64,000 nucleotides of DNA from Muriicola sp041358175 (GCF_041358175.1 NZ_JBGKBE010000001.1:682001-746000), one strand, 5' to 3'. Shown: positions 52,173 through 61,768, counted from the first letter of the stretch. Notes: a model not told the origin generated them from the sequence alone. Numbers and translations: made by a program.

Positions 52173-53537
52173 ATGTTAAAAATCATAGGTAGTGAAGAAT
52201 GGTGTGTTTTTAAAGAACTCGGAATTCCTGCAATAAAGGCCCGGGTGGATTCAGGGGCCAAAACTTCATCTATACAGGCTACCAATATTTCTGTTTTCCG
52301 AAAAAAGAAAGAGGATTGGGTGAAGTTTGAGGTGAACCCCATTCAGGATAACAGGAGTATTACTGTAGATTGCGAGGCAAGGCTTGTAGATCGTCGTATT
52401 GTAAAAAGTTCAAGCGGTATCTCAGAAGAGCGATTTGTGATCAGGACCCCGATGACAATGGGGGAAGACACATTCGAGATAGAACTTACACTGGCGAACC
52501 GGGATACCATGGAATTCAGAATGCTGTTAGGAAGGGAAGCTCTAAATGGGAGATATATGGTAAACCCCGCCAAATCATATATGCTTCAAACCTTTACAGA
52601 GGACAGCATATCAGCTTCATATGCTCCCTATCTAAAAGAAAAGACCGGCTTAAAAATAGCCTTGTTGGCCAGCAATCCGAATTTGTACAGTAATAAACGC
52701 CTGGTAGAAGCTGCTGAAGCAAGAGGCCATGAAATTGTTTTCCTCAATGTAGAACTTGCCTATATGAAACTGGATGCCCGCTCGCCGGAAATCCGATATC
52801 GGGGAGGTAATATTTTGAAGGAGTTCGATGCTGTGATTCCAAGGATTAAACCTGCAGTCACTTTTTACGGCTGTGCTCTAATCAGACAATTTGACTACCT
52901 GGGGGTATACTGCCTGAACTCGGCAGAAGCCATCAGCCAATCCCGGGATAAGTTATTTGCCTCTCAATTATTTGCCAAGAATGACCTTCATATTCCTATT
53001 ACGGGTTTTGCAAAATCTCCTATGGATACAAAAGACCTGATCAAGATGGTAAACGGTGCCCCCCTCATCATTAAACTTCTTGAGAGTACTCAGGGAAAGG
53101 GGGTAGTGCTGGCCGAAACCAACAAGGCTGCGGAAAGTGTAATTAATGCATTTAAAAGTGTCCAAACCAACATCCTGGTACAGGAATTCATCAAGGAAGC
53201 CAACGGGCAGGATATCAGGTGCTTTGTCGTAAATGGGAAGGTGGTAGCTTCTATGCAGCGGCAGGCCGAGAAGGGTGAATTCAGGGCCAACCTTCACCAG
53301 GGGGGCAGGGCTTCCAGGATCAAGATCACTGCTGAAGAGCGTAAACTGGCCATCAAGGCAGCAAAAATCCTGAATCTTTCCGTGGCCGGAGTAGACATCA
53401 TCCGTTCTAACAAAGGTCCGCTATTACTTGAAGTGAATTCTTCCCCGGGCCTGGAGGGCATAGAAAATGCAACCGGAAAGGACATTGCGAACTCCATGAT
53501 AGTGGCAATCGAGAAAAAATTAAAGTTTCAACACTAA
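52173..53537 (+). CDS. RimB-RimK fusion: retropepsin-like protease domain joined to an ATP-grasp glutamate ligase
   Basis: Residues 1-about 145 match the RimB/ATP-dependent zinc protease family (PF05618), a retropepsin-like domain with DSGAKTSS at 26-33. Residues about 155-454 are a RimK-type ATP-grasp ligase (KIALLASNPNLYSNKRLVEA, QSRDKLFASQLF, PLIIKLLESTQGKGVVL, DIRCFVVNGKVVASM, LLEVNSSPGLEGIE). In E. coli and Pseudomonas, RimK adds glutamates to ribosomal protein S6 and RimB regulates or reverses this. Here both halves are one 454-residue polypeptide. Its stop overlaps the convergent dehydrogenase stop by 4 bp. Confidence 0.9.
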   Translation: MLKIIGSEEWCVFKELGIPAIKARVDSGAKTSSIQATNISVFRKKKEDWVKFEVNPIQDNRSITVDCEARLVDRRIVKSSSGISEERFVIRTPMTMGEDTFEIELTLANRDTMEFRMLLGREALNGRYMVNPAKSYMLQTFTEDSISASYAPYLKEKTGLKIALLASNPNLYSNKRLVEAAEARGHEIVFLNVELAYMKLDARSPEIRYRGGNILKEFDAVIPRIKPAVTFYGCALIRQFDYLGVYCLNSAEAISQSRDKLFASQLFAKNDLHIPITGFAKSPMDTKDLIKMVNGAPLIIKLLESTQGKGVVLAETNKAAESVINAFKSVQTNILVQEFIKEANGQDIRCFVVNGKVVASMQRQAEKGEFRANLHQGGRASRIKITAEERKLAIKAAKILNLSVAGVDIIRSNKGPLLLEVNSSPGLEGIENATGKDIANSMIVAIEKKLKFQH

Positions 53538-54481
53538 TTCAGAGTCCTTAGTTGCTTAAGCATTTCGGCTGTAGTTTTTTCAAGGTCGAATTCAGGTTGC
53601 CAACCCCAGTCTTGCCTGGCTTGTGAATCGTCTATACTGCTGGGCCAGGAATCGGCGATGGCCTGTCTGAAATCAGGTTCATAGGAAATACTGAATTCGG
53701 GAAGGTGGTTTTTAATGCTCCAGGCAATTTCCCCGGGGGTAAAACTCATTGCTCCGAGGTTGTAGGAGGAGCGGATACTTAATTTTTCCCCTTCACTCTC
53801 CATTAGTTCTATGGCAGCCCTGATCGCATCGTCCATAAACATCATCGGCAGGGCAGTGTCCTCTTTTAAAAAACAATTGTATGTGCCTTCCTCCAATGCC
53901 TGAAGGTAGATCTCCACGGCATAATCGGTAGTGCCACCTCCTGGCTGTGTTTTCCAGCTGATGAGTCCAGGATAGCGCACGCTGCGCACATCCACACCGT
54001 ATTTTGAGTAGTAGTAGGCACACCAGCGTTCTCCTGTCTGTTTGCTGATTCCGTATACCGTACTGGGTTCCATCAGGGTGTGCTGAGGTGTATTTTCTTT
54101 GGGTGTGTTCTTTCCAAAGACCGCAATACTGGAAGGCCAGAAGATCTTTTCGATCTTATTTTCTTTGGCGAGGTTGAGGACATTAAAAAGGGAATTCATA
54201 TTGAGATTCCAGGCCCGTTCCGGAAATTTCTCAGCCGTAGCGCTCAGCATAGCCGCCATCAGGTAAACCTCAGATACTTCATAAAGCATGACAATTTCCT
54301 CAACGGCATCATAACTCGTGGCATCCAGTATCTCAAAGGGTCCTGAATTCATCAGCGAATCAGAACCTTCCCTTATATCGCTCGCAATGACGTTTTCATT
54401 ACCATATCGCTCGCGTAATGCAAGCGTAAGTTCTGTTCCGATTTGGCCACAGGCCCCTAAAATGAGTATGGATTGTTGCAA
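53534..54481 (-). CDS. L-threonine 3-dehydrogenase, short-chain (epimerase-like) type
   Basis: It oxidises threonine to 2-amino-3-ketobutyrate with NAD+. It matches the flavobacterial short-chain enzyme closely: ILGACGQIGTELT, YLMAAMLSATAEKFPERAWN, the catalytic YGISKQTGERWC (Tyr-x3-Lys), RYPGLISWKTQPGGGTTDYA and FRQAIADSWPSSIDDSQARQ. I place the start at TTG 54481, giving 315 residues. The longer frame starts at TTG 54511, but that codon lies inside the TATCTTTG -7 box and would precede the transcript. No ATG is available near the N-terminus. Confidence 0.92.
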   Translation of the reverse strand: MQQSILILGACGQIGTELTLALRERYGNENVIASDIREGSDSLMNSGPFEILDATSYDAVEEIVMLYEVSEVYLMAAMLSATAEKFPERAWNLNMNSLFNVLNLAKENKIEKIFWPSSIAVFGKNTPKENTPQHTLMEPSTVYGISKQTGERWCAYYYSKYGVDVRSVRYPGLISWKTQPGGGTTDYAVEIYLQALEEGTYNCFLKEDTALPMMFMDDAIRAAIELMESEGEKLSIRSSYNLGAMSFTPGEIAWSIKNHLPEFSISYEPDFRQAIADSWPSSIDDSQARQDWGWQPEFDLEKTTAEMLKQLRTLN

Positions 54482-54508
54482 GAAGTGTATAATTAACGGA
54501 GTTCCTTT

Positions 54509-54516
54509 CAAAGATA
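54509..54516 (-). promoter_or_regulatory. -7 promoter box of the threonine dehydrogenase gene
   Basis: The minus strand reads TATCTTTG, a perfect TAnnTTTG. It fixes transcription start near 54502 and therefore argues for translation from TTG 54481. It lies between two divergent genes only about 65 bp apart. Confidence 0.4.
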
Positions 54517-54545
54517 GCTTTTATTAAAATTTGTACATTCGTTCT

Positions 54546-55040
54546 ATGAAAAAAATAATGTCTATCCTTTCTTTATTCCTGCTTCTACAGGCTTGTCAGG
54601 AGTCTGGAAAAGAAGGAGAATCCACTAAGGAAGAAGTACAGTTCTTTTCGCTTGATTCTATGCCCGGCAGGGTTGCCTTAAACTCAAAGGCAGCAAATAT
54701 TGTGAAGGACTGGAGAGAATTCAATGAGTTGGAAACCGGATTTAATGCTCTGTCGACGGTTGCCAACGAAGAGGACCTGATCCTGGTCCTCGAAGATCTG
54801 GTAGAAAAGCAGAAACGGCTGGAAGAAGGGCCTTATCCGGTGGAATTCGACATTCCACAAGTGAAAAGCAGGCAAAAAGTGATGAAAACCTTTATTTTCA
54901 AGACCAGGGCCGCAGCAGAATACCGTATTGATGCCACCGCTCCGGCGATTGAGATGACCGACGCTTATAATGCTCTTAGAACCCAGCTCAATGTTATTGT
55001 AAATAATACCCTTGACACTGAATTACTTATAGATGAATAA
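54546..55040 (+). CDS. Lipoprotein of unknown function
   Basis: A 164-residue lipoprotein. ATG 54546 is chosen because it begins the signal MKKIMSILSLFLLLQAC (Cys17). The earlier TTG 54531 adds five meaningless residues. The mature part is predominantly helical (IVKDWREFNELETGFNALST, EDLILVLEDLVEKQKRLEEG) with several Lys/Glu-rich heptads. No family is recognised. It overlaps the next gene by 8 bp, so the two products probably work together. Confidence 0.7.
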   Translation: MKKIMSILSLFLLLQACQESGKEGESTKEEVQFFSLDSMPGRVALNSKAANIVKDWREFNELETGFNALSTVANEEDLILVLEDLVEKQKRLEEGPYPVEFDIPQVKSRQKVMKTFIFKTRAAAEYRIDATAPAIEMTDAYNALRTQLNVIVNNTLDTELLIDE

Positions 55041-55530
55041 AATTTTATTTCTGCTGTTAAGCATTTCTATGCTAAGCCAATTACAGGCTCAGACTTCGGA
55101 TACCGAACTGATCAACACTACTCTGGATAACTGGCATAAGGCGGCCGCTGAGGCCGATTTTAATGCCTATTTCAATCTGATGACAAAGGATGCTGTATTT
55201 ATTGGGACAGATGCAGCCGAGGTTTGGAATAAACCTGAGTTTATGGCCTTTTCCAAGCCTTATTTTGAACAGGGCAAAGCCTGGAATTTCACTTCAATTG
55301 ACCGAAATTTATACATAGACCCTAGTGGAAGCCTGGCCTGGTTTGACGAATTACTCAATACCTGGATGCAGCTTTGCAGGGGTTCGGGAGTGTTAAAAAA
55401 GGAAAATGGAGAGTGGAAAATAGCCCATTATGTCCTTTCCCTTACCATTCCTAACGATGAGATCGAGCCTGTCATAGAACTGAAAAAGGAAAAAGACAGT
55501 GTCTTCAGCAATAGCCTTTTGAAACAATAA
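55033..55530 (+). CDS. Secreted SnoaL/NTF2-like protein
   Basis: A 165-residue protein with a signal peptide (FLLLSISMLSQLQAQ) and an NTF2-like fold: LDNWHKAAAEADFNAYFNLM, TKDAVFIGTDAAEVW, LAWFDELLNTWMQLCRGSGV and KKENGEWKIAHYVLSL. This matches SnoaL-like (DUF4440-type) proteins, many of which bind small hydrophobic ligands. It overlaps the upstream lipoprotein gene by 8 bp. Confidence 0.85.
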   Translation: MNKILFLLLSISMLSQLQAQTSDTELINTTLDNWHKAAAEADFNAYFNLMTKDAVFIGTDAAEVWNKPEFMAFSKPYFEQGKAWNFTSIDRNLYIDPSGSLAWFDELLNTWMQLCRGSGVLKKENGEWKIAHYVLSLTIPNDEIEPVIELKKEKDSVFSNSLLKQ

Positions 55531-55586
55531 AATGGAAGGACGAAAATCGTATCGACCTAATTAATAAAATTTAAATCCTGAAAATC

Positions 55587-57176
55587 ATGAATCGGTATAT
55601 CACTTTGATATTTATTTCTTTTCTCCTGCTCGCAGGATGCAGGGAACAGCCTAAAACGATAACAGGGGCTGATTTTTACCAAACGGAATTATTCAGGGAT
55701 GTGCAGCTTGCGGCCATTTATAAAGATTCTAAAACCTTTGTAGACATGGTGCCAGACCGTTCTCACGGAGAATTGATTCAGTTGTATAATGAGGAGAAAG
55801 AAAAGCCTGATTTTGACCTGAAGGCTTTTGTAGATGCCCATTTTAGTGACCCTTTTGTTTCCGGTCAGAATATTGTGACCGATACAACCAAGAATATGTA
55901 TGAGCACATCAGCAGTATGTGGGGGAAACTAACCCGGGGTCCGGATACACCGATGGAATTTTCTTCCAGGATTGCGCTACCTCACCAATACGTAGTTCCC
56001 GGAGGCCGTTTCAGGGAAATTTATTACTGGGACAGTTACTTTACCATTGAAGGGCTTATGGTAGACAAGCAGGAGGCACTGGCGAAAAGCATGGTGGATA
56101 ATTTTAGTTTTCTGATCGACTCCCTCGGTTTTATCCCCAATGGCACACGTAATTATTACCTGACACGCTCACAACCCCCATTTTATGCCCTTATGGTAGA
56201 TGCCGTTACGCGTGATACCAAAGGTTTGTTTCCCGACTATTATCCGTTTATTTTAAAAGAATATAACTTCTGGATGGCAGGGTTGGACGAAATCAAGCAA
56301 CCTTTTAGTGCGGAAAAATATGTTGTCCAAATAGAACAAGGGAAGTTCTTAAACAGGTATTGGGACAGTGGGATCACACCCAGACCGGAGGCCTACAAGG
56401 AAGACGCACACCTGGCAAGCGATCTTCCTTCTAAATCTGAGAAGGAAAAACTCTATACACAACTCAGATCCGGAGCTGCTTCTGGCTGGGACTTCAGCAG
56501 CAGATGGTATACGACAGAGGGAGAATTCGGCACCACAAAAACGGCTGATCTCCTGGCCGTAGATCTCAATTGCCTCATGTATTTTATGGAGATAAGTATT
56601 GCTAAAGGATATGCCCTGGATAATGACGGGGAGAACGAGGCTTTGTTTCTGTCGAAGGCCAATGAGCGGAAAGCTGCTATACAGGATTTGTTCTGGAATG
56701 AGGAAGAGGGTTATTTTTATGATTATAACTTCACTCAGAAAGACTTTGGCAGAACGGCAACTCTGGCTGGTGCTTTCCCTTTATTTTTTGAACTGGCAAC
56801 AACGGAACAGGCCAGAGGAGTTAGAGATAAACTGATGTCGGATTTCCTGAAGGATGGAGGACTTGTAACCACTTTGGAAAATTCAGGGCAGCAATGGGAT
56901 GCCCCTAACGGATGGGCGCCATTGCAATATATAGCTGTTGAAGGACTGCTCAACTACGGCTACGTAGACGAGGCCAAGACTATAATGCAACGCTGGCTGG
57001 CTTTAAACGAACGAGTCTATGAAGACACCGGGAAGATGATGGAAAAATACAATGTTGAAGACATCAGCCTGCCGTCTGGGGGAGGGGAATATGAAACCCA
57101 GGATGGATTTGGATGGACCAATGGGGTGGCGCTAAGTTTCAAAGCTTTACTGGATGAGATGGATCCGGGAGAATAA
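55587..57176 (+). CDS. treA: Trehalase (GH37), lipoprotein
   Basis: It hydrolyses trehalose to two glucoses. This 529-residue protein has lipobox LLLAGC (Cys18), trehalase signature 1 PGGRFREIYYWDSY (from Pro138) and signature 2 QQWDAPNGWAP (about 435-445). The catalytic pair is Asp302 in SGWDFSSRW and Glu486 in GKMMEKYNV. The lipid anchor places it in the periplasm or on the outer membrane. No dedicated trehalose transporter is nearby. Confidence 0.95.
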   Translation: MNRYITLIFISFLLLAGCREQPKTITGADFYQTELFRDVQLAAIYKDSKTFVDMVPDRSHGELIQLYNEEKEKPDFDLKAFVDAHFSDPFVSGQNIVTDTTKNMYEHISSMWGKLTRGPDTPMEFSSRIALPHQYVVPGGRFREIYYWDSYFTIEGLMVDKQEALAKSMVDNFSFLIDSLGFIPNGTRNYYLTRSQPPFYALMVDAVTRDTKGLFPDYYPFILKEYNFWMAGLDEIKQPFSAEKYVVQIEQGKFLNRYWDSGITPRPEAYKEDAHLASDLPSKSEKEKLYTQLRSGAASGWDFSSRWYTTEGEFGTTKTADLLAVDLNCLMYFMEISIAKGYALDNDGENEALFLSKANERKAAIQDLFWNEEEGYFYDYNFTQKDFGRTATLAGAFPLFFELATTEQARGVRDKLMSDFLKDGGLVTTLENSGQQWDAPNGWAPLQYIAVEGLLNYGYVDEAKTIMQRWLALNERVYEDTGKMMEKYNVEDISLPSGGGEYETQDGFGWTNGVALSFKALLDEMDPGE

Positions 57177-57193
57177 AAATTATTGACATAAAT

Positions 57194-57224
57194 AAAAAAG
57201 GAGGCCTCAGGCCTCCTTTTTTTT
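57194..57224. terminator. Bidirectional terminator after treA
   Basis: GGAGGCC (57200-57206) and GGCCTCC (57210-57216) flanked by A and T runs form a strong hairpin between convergent treA and the TPR gene. Confidence 0.85.
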
Positions 57225-57921
57225 AGTTTTTTTCTTCCTCCGGTTTTCCCTTTCTCGATTCCAACGCTTGTTTACTCAGGCTGGCGAGATTAAAATTAGG
57301 TTCAAGAGCAAGTGCTTCGTCTATGGTGCTAATAGCGGCTTCAATATTGGCGTGATCTGTATTGTATTGGACCAGCCCCTTTAAATGCAATAAAGCAGCT
57401 TTCAGGGAAACTTCATAGGGTTGCTGTCTTTCGTAGAAAGCATAGGTCATTTCCTCCTGAACATTCGCCAGAGCATATTCAATATTCGCCATTGCGCCAT
57501 CATTGTCGCCGGTCTGGATTTTTAAATCAGCAATTTCATATGCGAGGTAGGCATTTGGAGATCTTTGATTCAGTATTTCAAATTGCTCCAACGCCCTTTT
57601 AGGCTGATTGATCGCTTTAAGGCTGATGGCTTTTACCTGTACAGCCAGATCAGAATCAGCTTCGTTTTTTTCTATACCAATAGTATTAAGGGCCTGTATA
57701 TGCTGATTGTTGTTTGCGTAAACATACCCCAGGGTATCTCTTCTTTCCTTAGAGGGAGATATTACATTGAGATGCGTTAAAGCATTAATTACGCCATTGA
57801 CATCCCCCTGTTTTTTCATCTGGGTATAAAAGGCTTCGTAGTGCGATTTCAGGTCGGTTGAACTCTGTCCAAAGGAATAGGAGGCTGAGATCAATAAAAG
57901 GATAACTATACGTATTCTCAT
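57223..57921 (-). CDS. Secreted TPR-like repeat protein
   Basis: A 232-residue protein with a signal peptide (IVILLLISASYSFGQ). A helical repeat region of tetratricopeptide type follows (GYVYANNNQHIQALNTIGI, AISLKAINQPKRALEQFEIL, YEIADLKIQTGDNDGAMANI, AISTIDEALALEPNFNLASL). It ends in a charged tail. TPR proteins mediate protein-protein contacts. The partner is unknown. Confidence 0.85.
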   Translation of the reverse strand: MRIRIVILLLISASYSFGQSSTDLKSHYEAFYTQMKKQGDVNGVINALTHLNVISPSKERRDTLGYVYANNNQHIQALNTIGIEKNEADSDLAVQVKAISLKAINQPKRALEQFEILNQRSPNAYLAYEIADLKIQTGDNDGAMANIEYALANVQEEMTYAFYERQQPYEVSLKAALLHLKGLVQYNTDHANIEAAISTIDEALALEPNFNLASLSKQALESRKGKPEEEKN

Positions 57922-58036
57922 TTTCTACACATTTTAGTGCGGCAAAATTAATATTAATTTTTGGCTTCCCCTATGAAATGACTGGAAATGATATCATTAG
58001 GAGAATAGCTGAATGTAATTTATGGAACTGATGAAT

Positions 58037-58852
58037 TTATACGCCGGAGGTATCTATCGGTTTTTTAAATTCGAATCCCAGAGATTCAAGGGTTCTGGCT
58101 TTGACTACCTTCCCCGATTTTCCTGCATATCCCTTTTTATAAGTAGGTTCCGCCAGACCTCGTTTACGGGCTTGCTCACAGTAATATTCTCTTTTAGTAG
58201 GATGTAAGGGATAAACACCATTGATAAGAGTATTCCACCAGGCTTCGGAAATTATGCTGGTTAAAATATCGAGACAATCATCCAGGTGGATCAGGTTAAT
58301 GAAATCATCTCCGTTCGTTAGATTTTGCTGCCCTGATAAATAGGTAACCGGATGCCGGTCACTCCCGATCAGTCCTCCAAATCTCACTATAGTAGAATCC
58401 ATAGAAGAATCCTTTACAAAAAGGTTCTCGGCTTTGAGTACGGCTTTGGCAGATGCCGTAACAGGTGCGGGCTTGGTTTTTTCTGTAACTTCTCCCTGCA
58501 GTTTTCCGTAAACCGAAGTACTACTCACAAAAATAACCTTATCAATATGCATAATCCTGCATGCCTCGTATAACTGTTCAATTTTAGCTAGGTAGTCAGT
58601 GGAATCTCCCTCTCTTTTTGGAGGGATGTTTATTACCAGTACGTCCACTTCTTTCAGGAAGTCGATTAGATGCCCCCTGGCTCCCTCTTTGAACAATTCA
58701 ACGTAGAATGGGTTAATCCCTTCCTGCTTTAAAATCTCCAGGTTCGCTTTAGTTGTAGTAGTTCCTGAAACGGTATACTTGAGTGAAATCATTTTTTTGG
58801 CCAGGGCGAAACCCAGCCAGCCACATCCCAGTATGCCGATGTTAGGTTTCAA
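58037..58852 (-). CDS. NAD(P)-binding SDR-type epimerase/dehydratase family protein
   Basis: A 271-residue Rossmann-fold protein with GILGCGWLGFALAKKM (Gly-rich loop, residues 6-21), VLVINIPPKREGDSTDYL, FVSSTSVYGKLQG and the later FINLIHLDDCLDIL. It belongs with the short YeeZ-like extended SDRs. Tyr of SVYG is present, but the usual Lys of the YxxxK pair is not in place, so catalytic activity is uncertain. Its start overlaps the end of the upstream peptidase gene by 4 bp. Confidence 0.85.
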   Translation of the reverse strand: MKPNIGILGCGWLGFALAKKMISLKYTVSGTTTTKANLEILKQEGINPFYVELFKEGARGHLIDFLKEVDVLVINIPPKREGDSTDYLAKIEQLYEACRIMHIDKVIFVSSTSVYGKLQGEVTEKTKPAPVTASAKAVLKAENLFVKDSSMDSTIVRFGGLIGSDRHPVTYLSGQQNLTNGDDFINLIHLDDCLDILTSIISEAWWNTLINGVYPLHPTKREYYCEQARKRGLAEPTYKKGYAGKSGKVVKARTLESLGFEFKKPIDTSGV

Positions 58853-61125
58853 TGACGGATTGTTTTTTTTGTAATTATAGCATCATTCAAAACAAAAGGC
58901 ATTGGAATATTGTCTTCCGGTCTGGGAGGGATTTCCATAAGAGGATGCTCTAAAAGATCATTCGAAGCTTCGTATAAAGTCAGTTTCAATTCAGCACCTG
59001 CAGGGATACTCAACTTTAACATGGTAGAATCGTTATCGCTGATATAATGCGTAAATAAGCGTGTACCCCGCTGTTTCAAATAGAACTCGGAGAGTTCGAT
59101 CCCATTCACACTGGCTTCGCTTACCGGTGTAGTATCTGTGTATACATCAAGTCTGTTTACCGTCCGCTGAGGAAAAATGCCTATTTCAAGAATGCGTTTC
59201 TGATCCAGAGTGGTGTCGTTTTCAATGGTGACTACCGGTCCTGGGATTGATTTGAGTGGGGCTTTTGAGGAATAGGTAATTCTTGAGCCGTATTTGCTAT
59301 AAATAACATTATTCATTTTATCTGGCCTAACCTTCTCTTTTCCCAGGGTTGCTGAGGTCCATTTAGAAAGCTCGTGTTCATAGGTGCCCCATCTGGCTTC
59401 TTTTTCGTCTGTATCAAGAATATAGACCAGACTGGTGGGTTTGGCCTTTTCAGGGGTAAAATCCGATTGGAAATGAGCAATAATCAGGGCAATAAGGCCG
59501 CCAAGGAAACTGAGTGTTCCCAGCAATTTCTTGCCGGTATAACGGGCAGTTAAGGGAGCTAAAAGCCAAAATCCAAGCGTTGTAAATGCAGTGGCTGTAA
59601 CCAGCATTTTAAGGCCTAAAGCTACAGGGAACATTGCAATAAAGGGTGCGTAGATAAAAACGGCCGGGAGGGTCAGAAACCACATCAGCAAGGGATCGGG
59701 TTCCTTTTGGTAGAGGGTAACTAACAGGGATGCCAGAAGGGCGTACAGGGGGATGACAAAAAAGCTTGCCCCGGGAAGGTACTGCGCTACTGCCCAGCAA
59801 ATAAGCAGCCAGATAAGTGCAGGAGCTATTAGCAGATCGGCTACTGTAATCGATTTTACCAGACGATACATCCAGAAACAGACCGCGAGAGAGAGAAATA
59901 CAAATGCCAGGATATAAGTGTGGCCGTTATAGGGAAATCCGTGCAAGATGTCTTTGTATTCTGGATATACAGCAGTAAGCAGGCCCCAGATATAATATCC
60001 TATGGAACCATTGATCAGAAGCGAAGCCAGAACAGGGATAAAACCCTTTAGAATCCCCTTTGAACTAAGTGTTTTATTCTTAAGACCGAAGAATAATAAG
60101 ACCAGGAAGACCCCCACAGCAAGAAACCACATAGGCCAAATCCAGTCGAAAGGATAATTAACCAATTCAAATACAGGAATGTTAAAATATACCTCATCAT
60201 TCAGGCTTTTCAGTTGCCCAAGATCAGTTTCACTAAAATGAAGAAGCAGGGGCATCAGGTAACTACCCTGGTGCGTTAGAGAATTCCGATTAAGCCGTTC
60301 ATAAGAATCGCGCACAGAGTGATAATCGTAATGGTCATCGATAAAAGCAAAATTAAAACCTTCAATATCCTGGTCTTCGCGGAACACGGTAAGGTCAGTA
60401 TCATTGGGAAGCAGTTTATAAATACTGTAGGCCAGCGAATTTGTCACGGGAAAAGCCGGATTCGCCTGTACAAACTCTTTTAACAACTTTTCATTGCCCC
60501 TGTTAGTCTCCATAAACATATAGCTGGGACCACCACTTCCCCTGGCTTCAAAATTGAGGATGAGCCCAACATCTGAGGTCCAGGGATGCCTGTTCGAAAA
60601 CAAGTCGGCCCCATTGAGTCCCAATTCTTCAGCATCGGTAATCAGGATAATGATATCGTTCTTTGGCGTTATTTCCTTCTCAAGGAAGGCACGAATTCCT
60701 TCTAGAATTGTTGCAACTCCGCTTCCGGCATCGCTGGCTCCCAGAGAGGAGTGGGGGTTGCTGTCATAATGAGAAAGAAGCAAAAGTGCTTTCCCATCTC
60801 CGCTACCTTTAATTTTGCTTACAATATTGATCGCTTTGCTGTAATTGGCCCAATCGCCGGCAGTATATCCTTGCTGCAAGCTAACTTCAAGGCCCATCGC
60901 TTCCAATTCGCTAACAATATACTCTCTAACCTCTTTATGCGCCGGAAATCCAACGGCATGTGGTTTTCTCGATATTTCCTTCACGTGTTTCAGAGCCCGG
61001 TCTGTAGAAAATCCGTATAATTCATTTATACTGGTATTGGAATCAGAGGGCATCAGAGCTTTAAAACTCCAAATCACGGCAAGAACGAGTAGCGGAAGGG
61101 TAATCCAGAGCCTGGTTTTTTTCAT
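58849..61125 (-). CDS. M28 family zinc peptidase with multi-helix C-terminal membrane region
   Basis: A 758-residue enzyme. It has an N-terminal signal anchor, then an M28 aminopeptidase domain (about residues 30-300) with zinc ligands and catalytic residues His119 (LLSHYDSNPH), Asp132 (GASDAGSG), Glu166/167 (DAEELGLNG), Glu193 (LNFEARG) and His269 (YDYHSVRDSYE). About eight or nine hydrophobic helices (about 330-560) and a C-terminal periplasmic beta domain follow. The layout matches the FXNA/ER-metallopeptidase-like branch. It is co-transcribed with the SDR gene downstream. Confidence 0.92.
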   Translation of the reverse strand: MKKTRLWITLPLLVLAVIWSFKALMPSDSNTSINELYGFSTDRALKHVKEISRKPHAVGFPAHKEVREYIVSELEAMGLEVSLQQGYTAGDWANYSKAINIVSKIKGSGDGKALLLLSHYDSNPHSSLGASDAGSGVATILEGIRAFLEKEITPKNDIIILITDAEELGLNGADLFSNRHPWTSDVGLILNFEARGSGGPSYMFMETNRGNEKLLKEFVQANPAFPVTNSLAYSIYKLLPNDTDLTVFREDQDIEGFNFAFIDDHYDYHSVRDSYERLNRNSLTHQGSYLMPLLLHFSETDLGQLKSLNDEVYFNIPVFELVNYPFDWIWPMWFLAVGVFLVLLFFGLKNKTLSSKGILKGFIPVLASLLINGSIGYYIWGLLTAVYPEYKDILHGFPYNGHTYILAFVFLSLAVCFWMYRLVKSITVADLLIAPALIWLLICWAVAQYLPGASFFVIPLYALLASLLVTLYQKEPDPLLMWFLTLPAVFIYAPFIAMFPVALGLKMLVTATAFTTLGFWLLAPLTARYTGKKLLGTLSFLGGLIALIIAHFQSDFTPEKAKPTSLVYILDTDEKEARWGTYEHELSKWTSATLGKEKVRPDKMNNVIYSKYGSRITYSSKAPLKSIPGPVVTIENDTTLDQKRILEIGIFPQRTVNRLDVYTDTTPVSEASVNGIELSEFYLKQRGTRLFTHYISDNDSTMLKLSIPAGAELKLTLYEASNDLLEHPLMEIPPRPEDNIPMPFVLNDAIITKKTIRH

Positions 61126-61246
61126 GTGTTGTTATTCTTCTTTAAAAATAAAAAATAATCACTGGTCACTGTTGTTTGTCGACTAATTTTAGAAGATATA
61201 CCCAAATTTCTTATATTTAAGGCTAACCAATTTAAAACTAACAGGT

Positions 61247-61717
61247 ATGGGTATTAAAAGTTTTATGGGCCGCAGAGCCAAAGAAGTGTCCAAAAAAGAA
61301 TATGATGCCCCTATTTTGGTTGAAGACTACATGACTAAGAAGCTGATAACCTTCAGTCCGGACCAGTCCATTCTTGAAGTCATGGAATCATTTGCCAAAA
61401 ACCGCATTTCCGGTGGTCCGGTCCTGGATGATAATGGATTTCTGGTAGGTATAATTTCGGAGGCAGATTGTATGAAGGAAATATCAGAAAGCAGGTATTT
61501 TAATCAGCCTATCCTCGATAAGAACCTTGAACGTTTTATGACAAAAGAGGTTCAGACCATCCCGCACGACATGAGCATTTTTGATGCAGCAGGAGAATTT
61601 CATAAAAATAACAGGCGAAGGTTGCCGGTGATGAAAGACGGACTCCTGGTGGGTCAGATCAGCCGAAAGGACATTGTGATTGCAGCCTTAAAACTTACCA
61701 GTCACAATTACAAGTAA
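61247..61717 (+). CDS. CBS-pair protein
   Basis: A 156-residue soluble protein consisting of two CBS domains (about residues 25-80, VEDYMTKKLITFSPDQSILE; and 90-150, MTKEVQTIPHDMSIFDAAGE, LLVGQISRKDIVIAAL). Stand-alone CBS pairs sense adenine nucleotides and regulate partner enzymes or channels. No partner is adjacent. Confidence 0.92.
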   Translation: MGIKSFMGRRAKEVSKKEYDAPILVEDYMTKKLITFSPDQSILEVMESFAKNRISGGPVLDDNGFLVGIISEADCMKEISESRYFNQPILDKNLERFMTKEVQTIPHDMSIFDAAGEFHKNNRRRLPVMKDGLLVGQISRKDIVIAALKLTSHNYK

Positions 61718-61736
61718 AAAGAAAGTACAATTTAAA

Positions 61737-61768
61737 GAATAGCCTGTGGCCATGGTCACGGGCTATTC
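61737..61768. terminator. Hairpin between convergent CBS and zinc-ribbon genes
   Basis: GAATAGCCTGTG (61737-61748) pairs with CACGGGCTATTC (61757-61768) over 12 bp with one G-T pair. It overlaps the last codons of the minus-strand gene. Confidence 0.6.
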
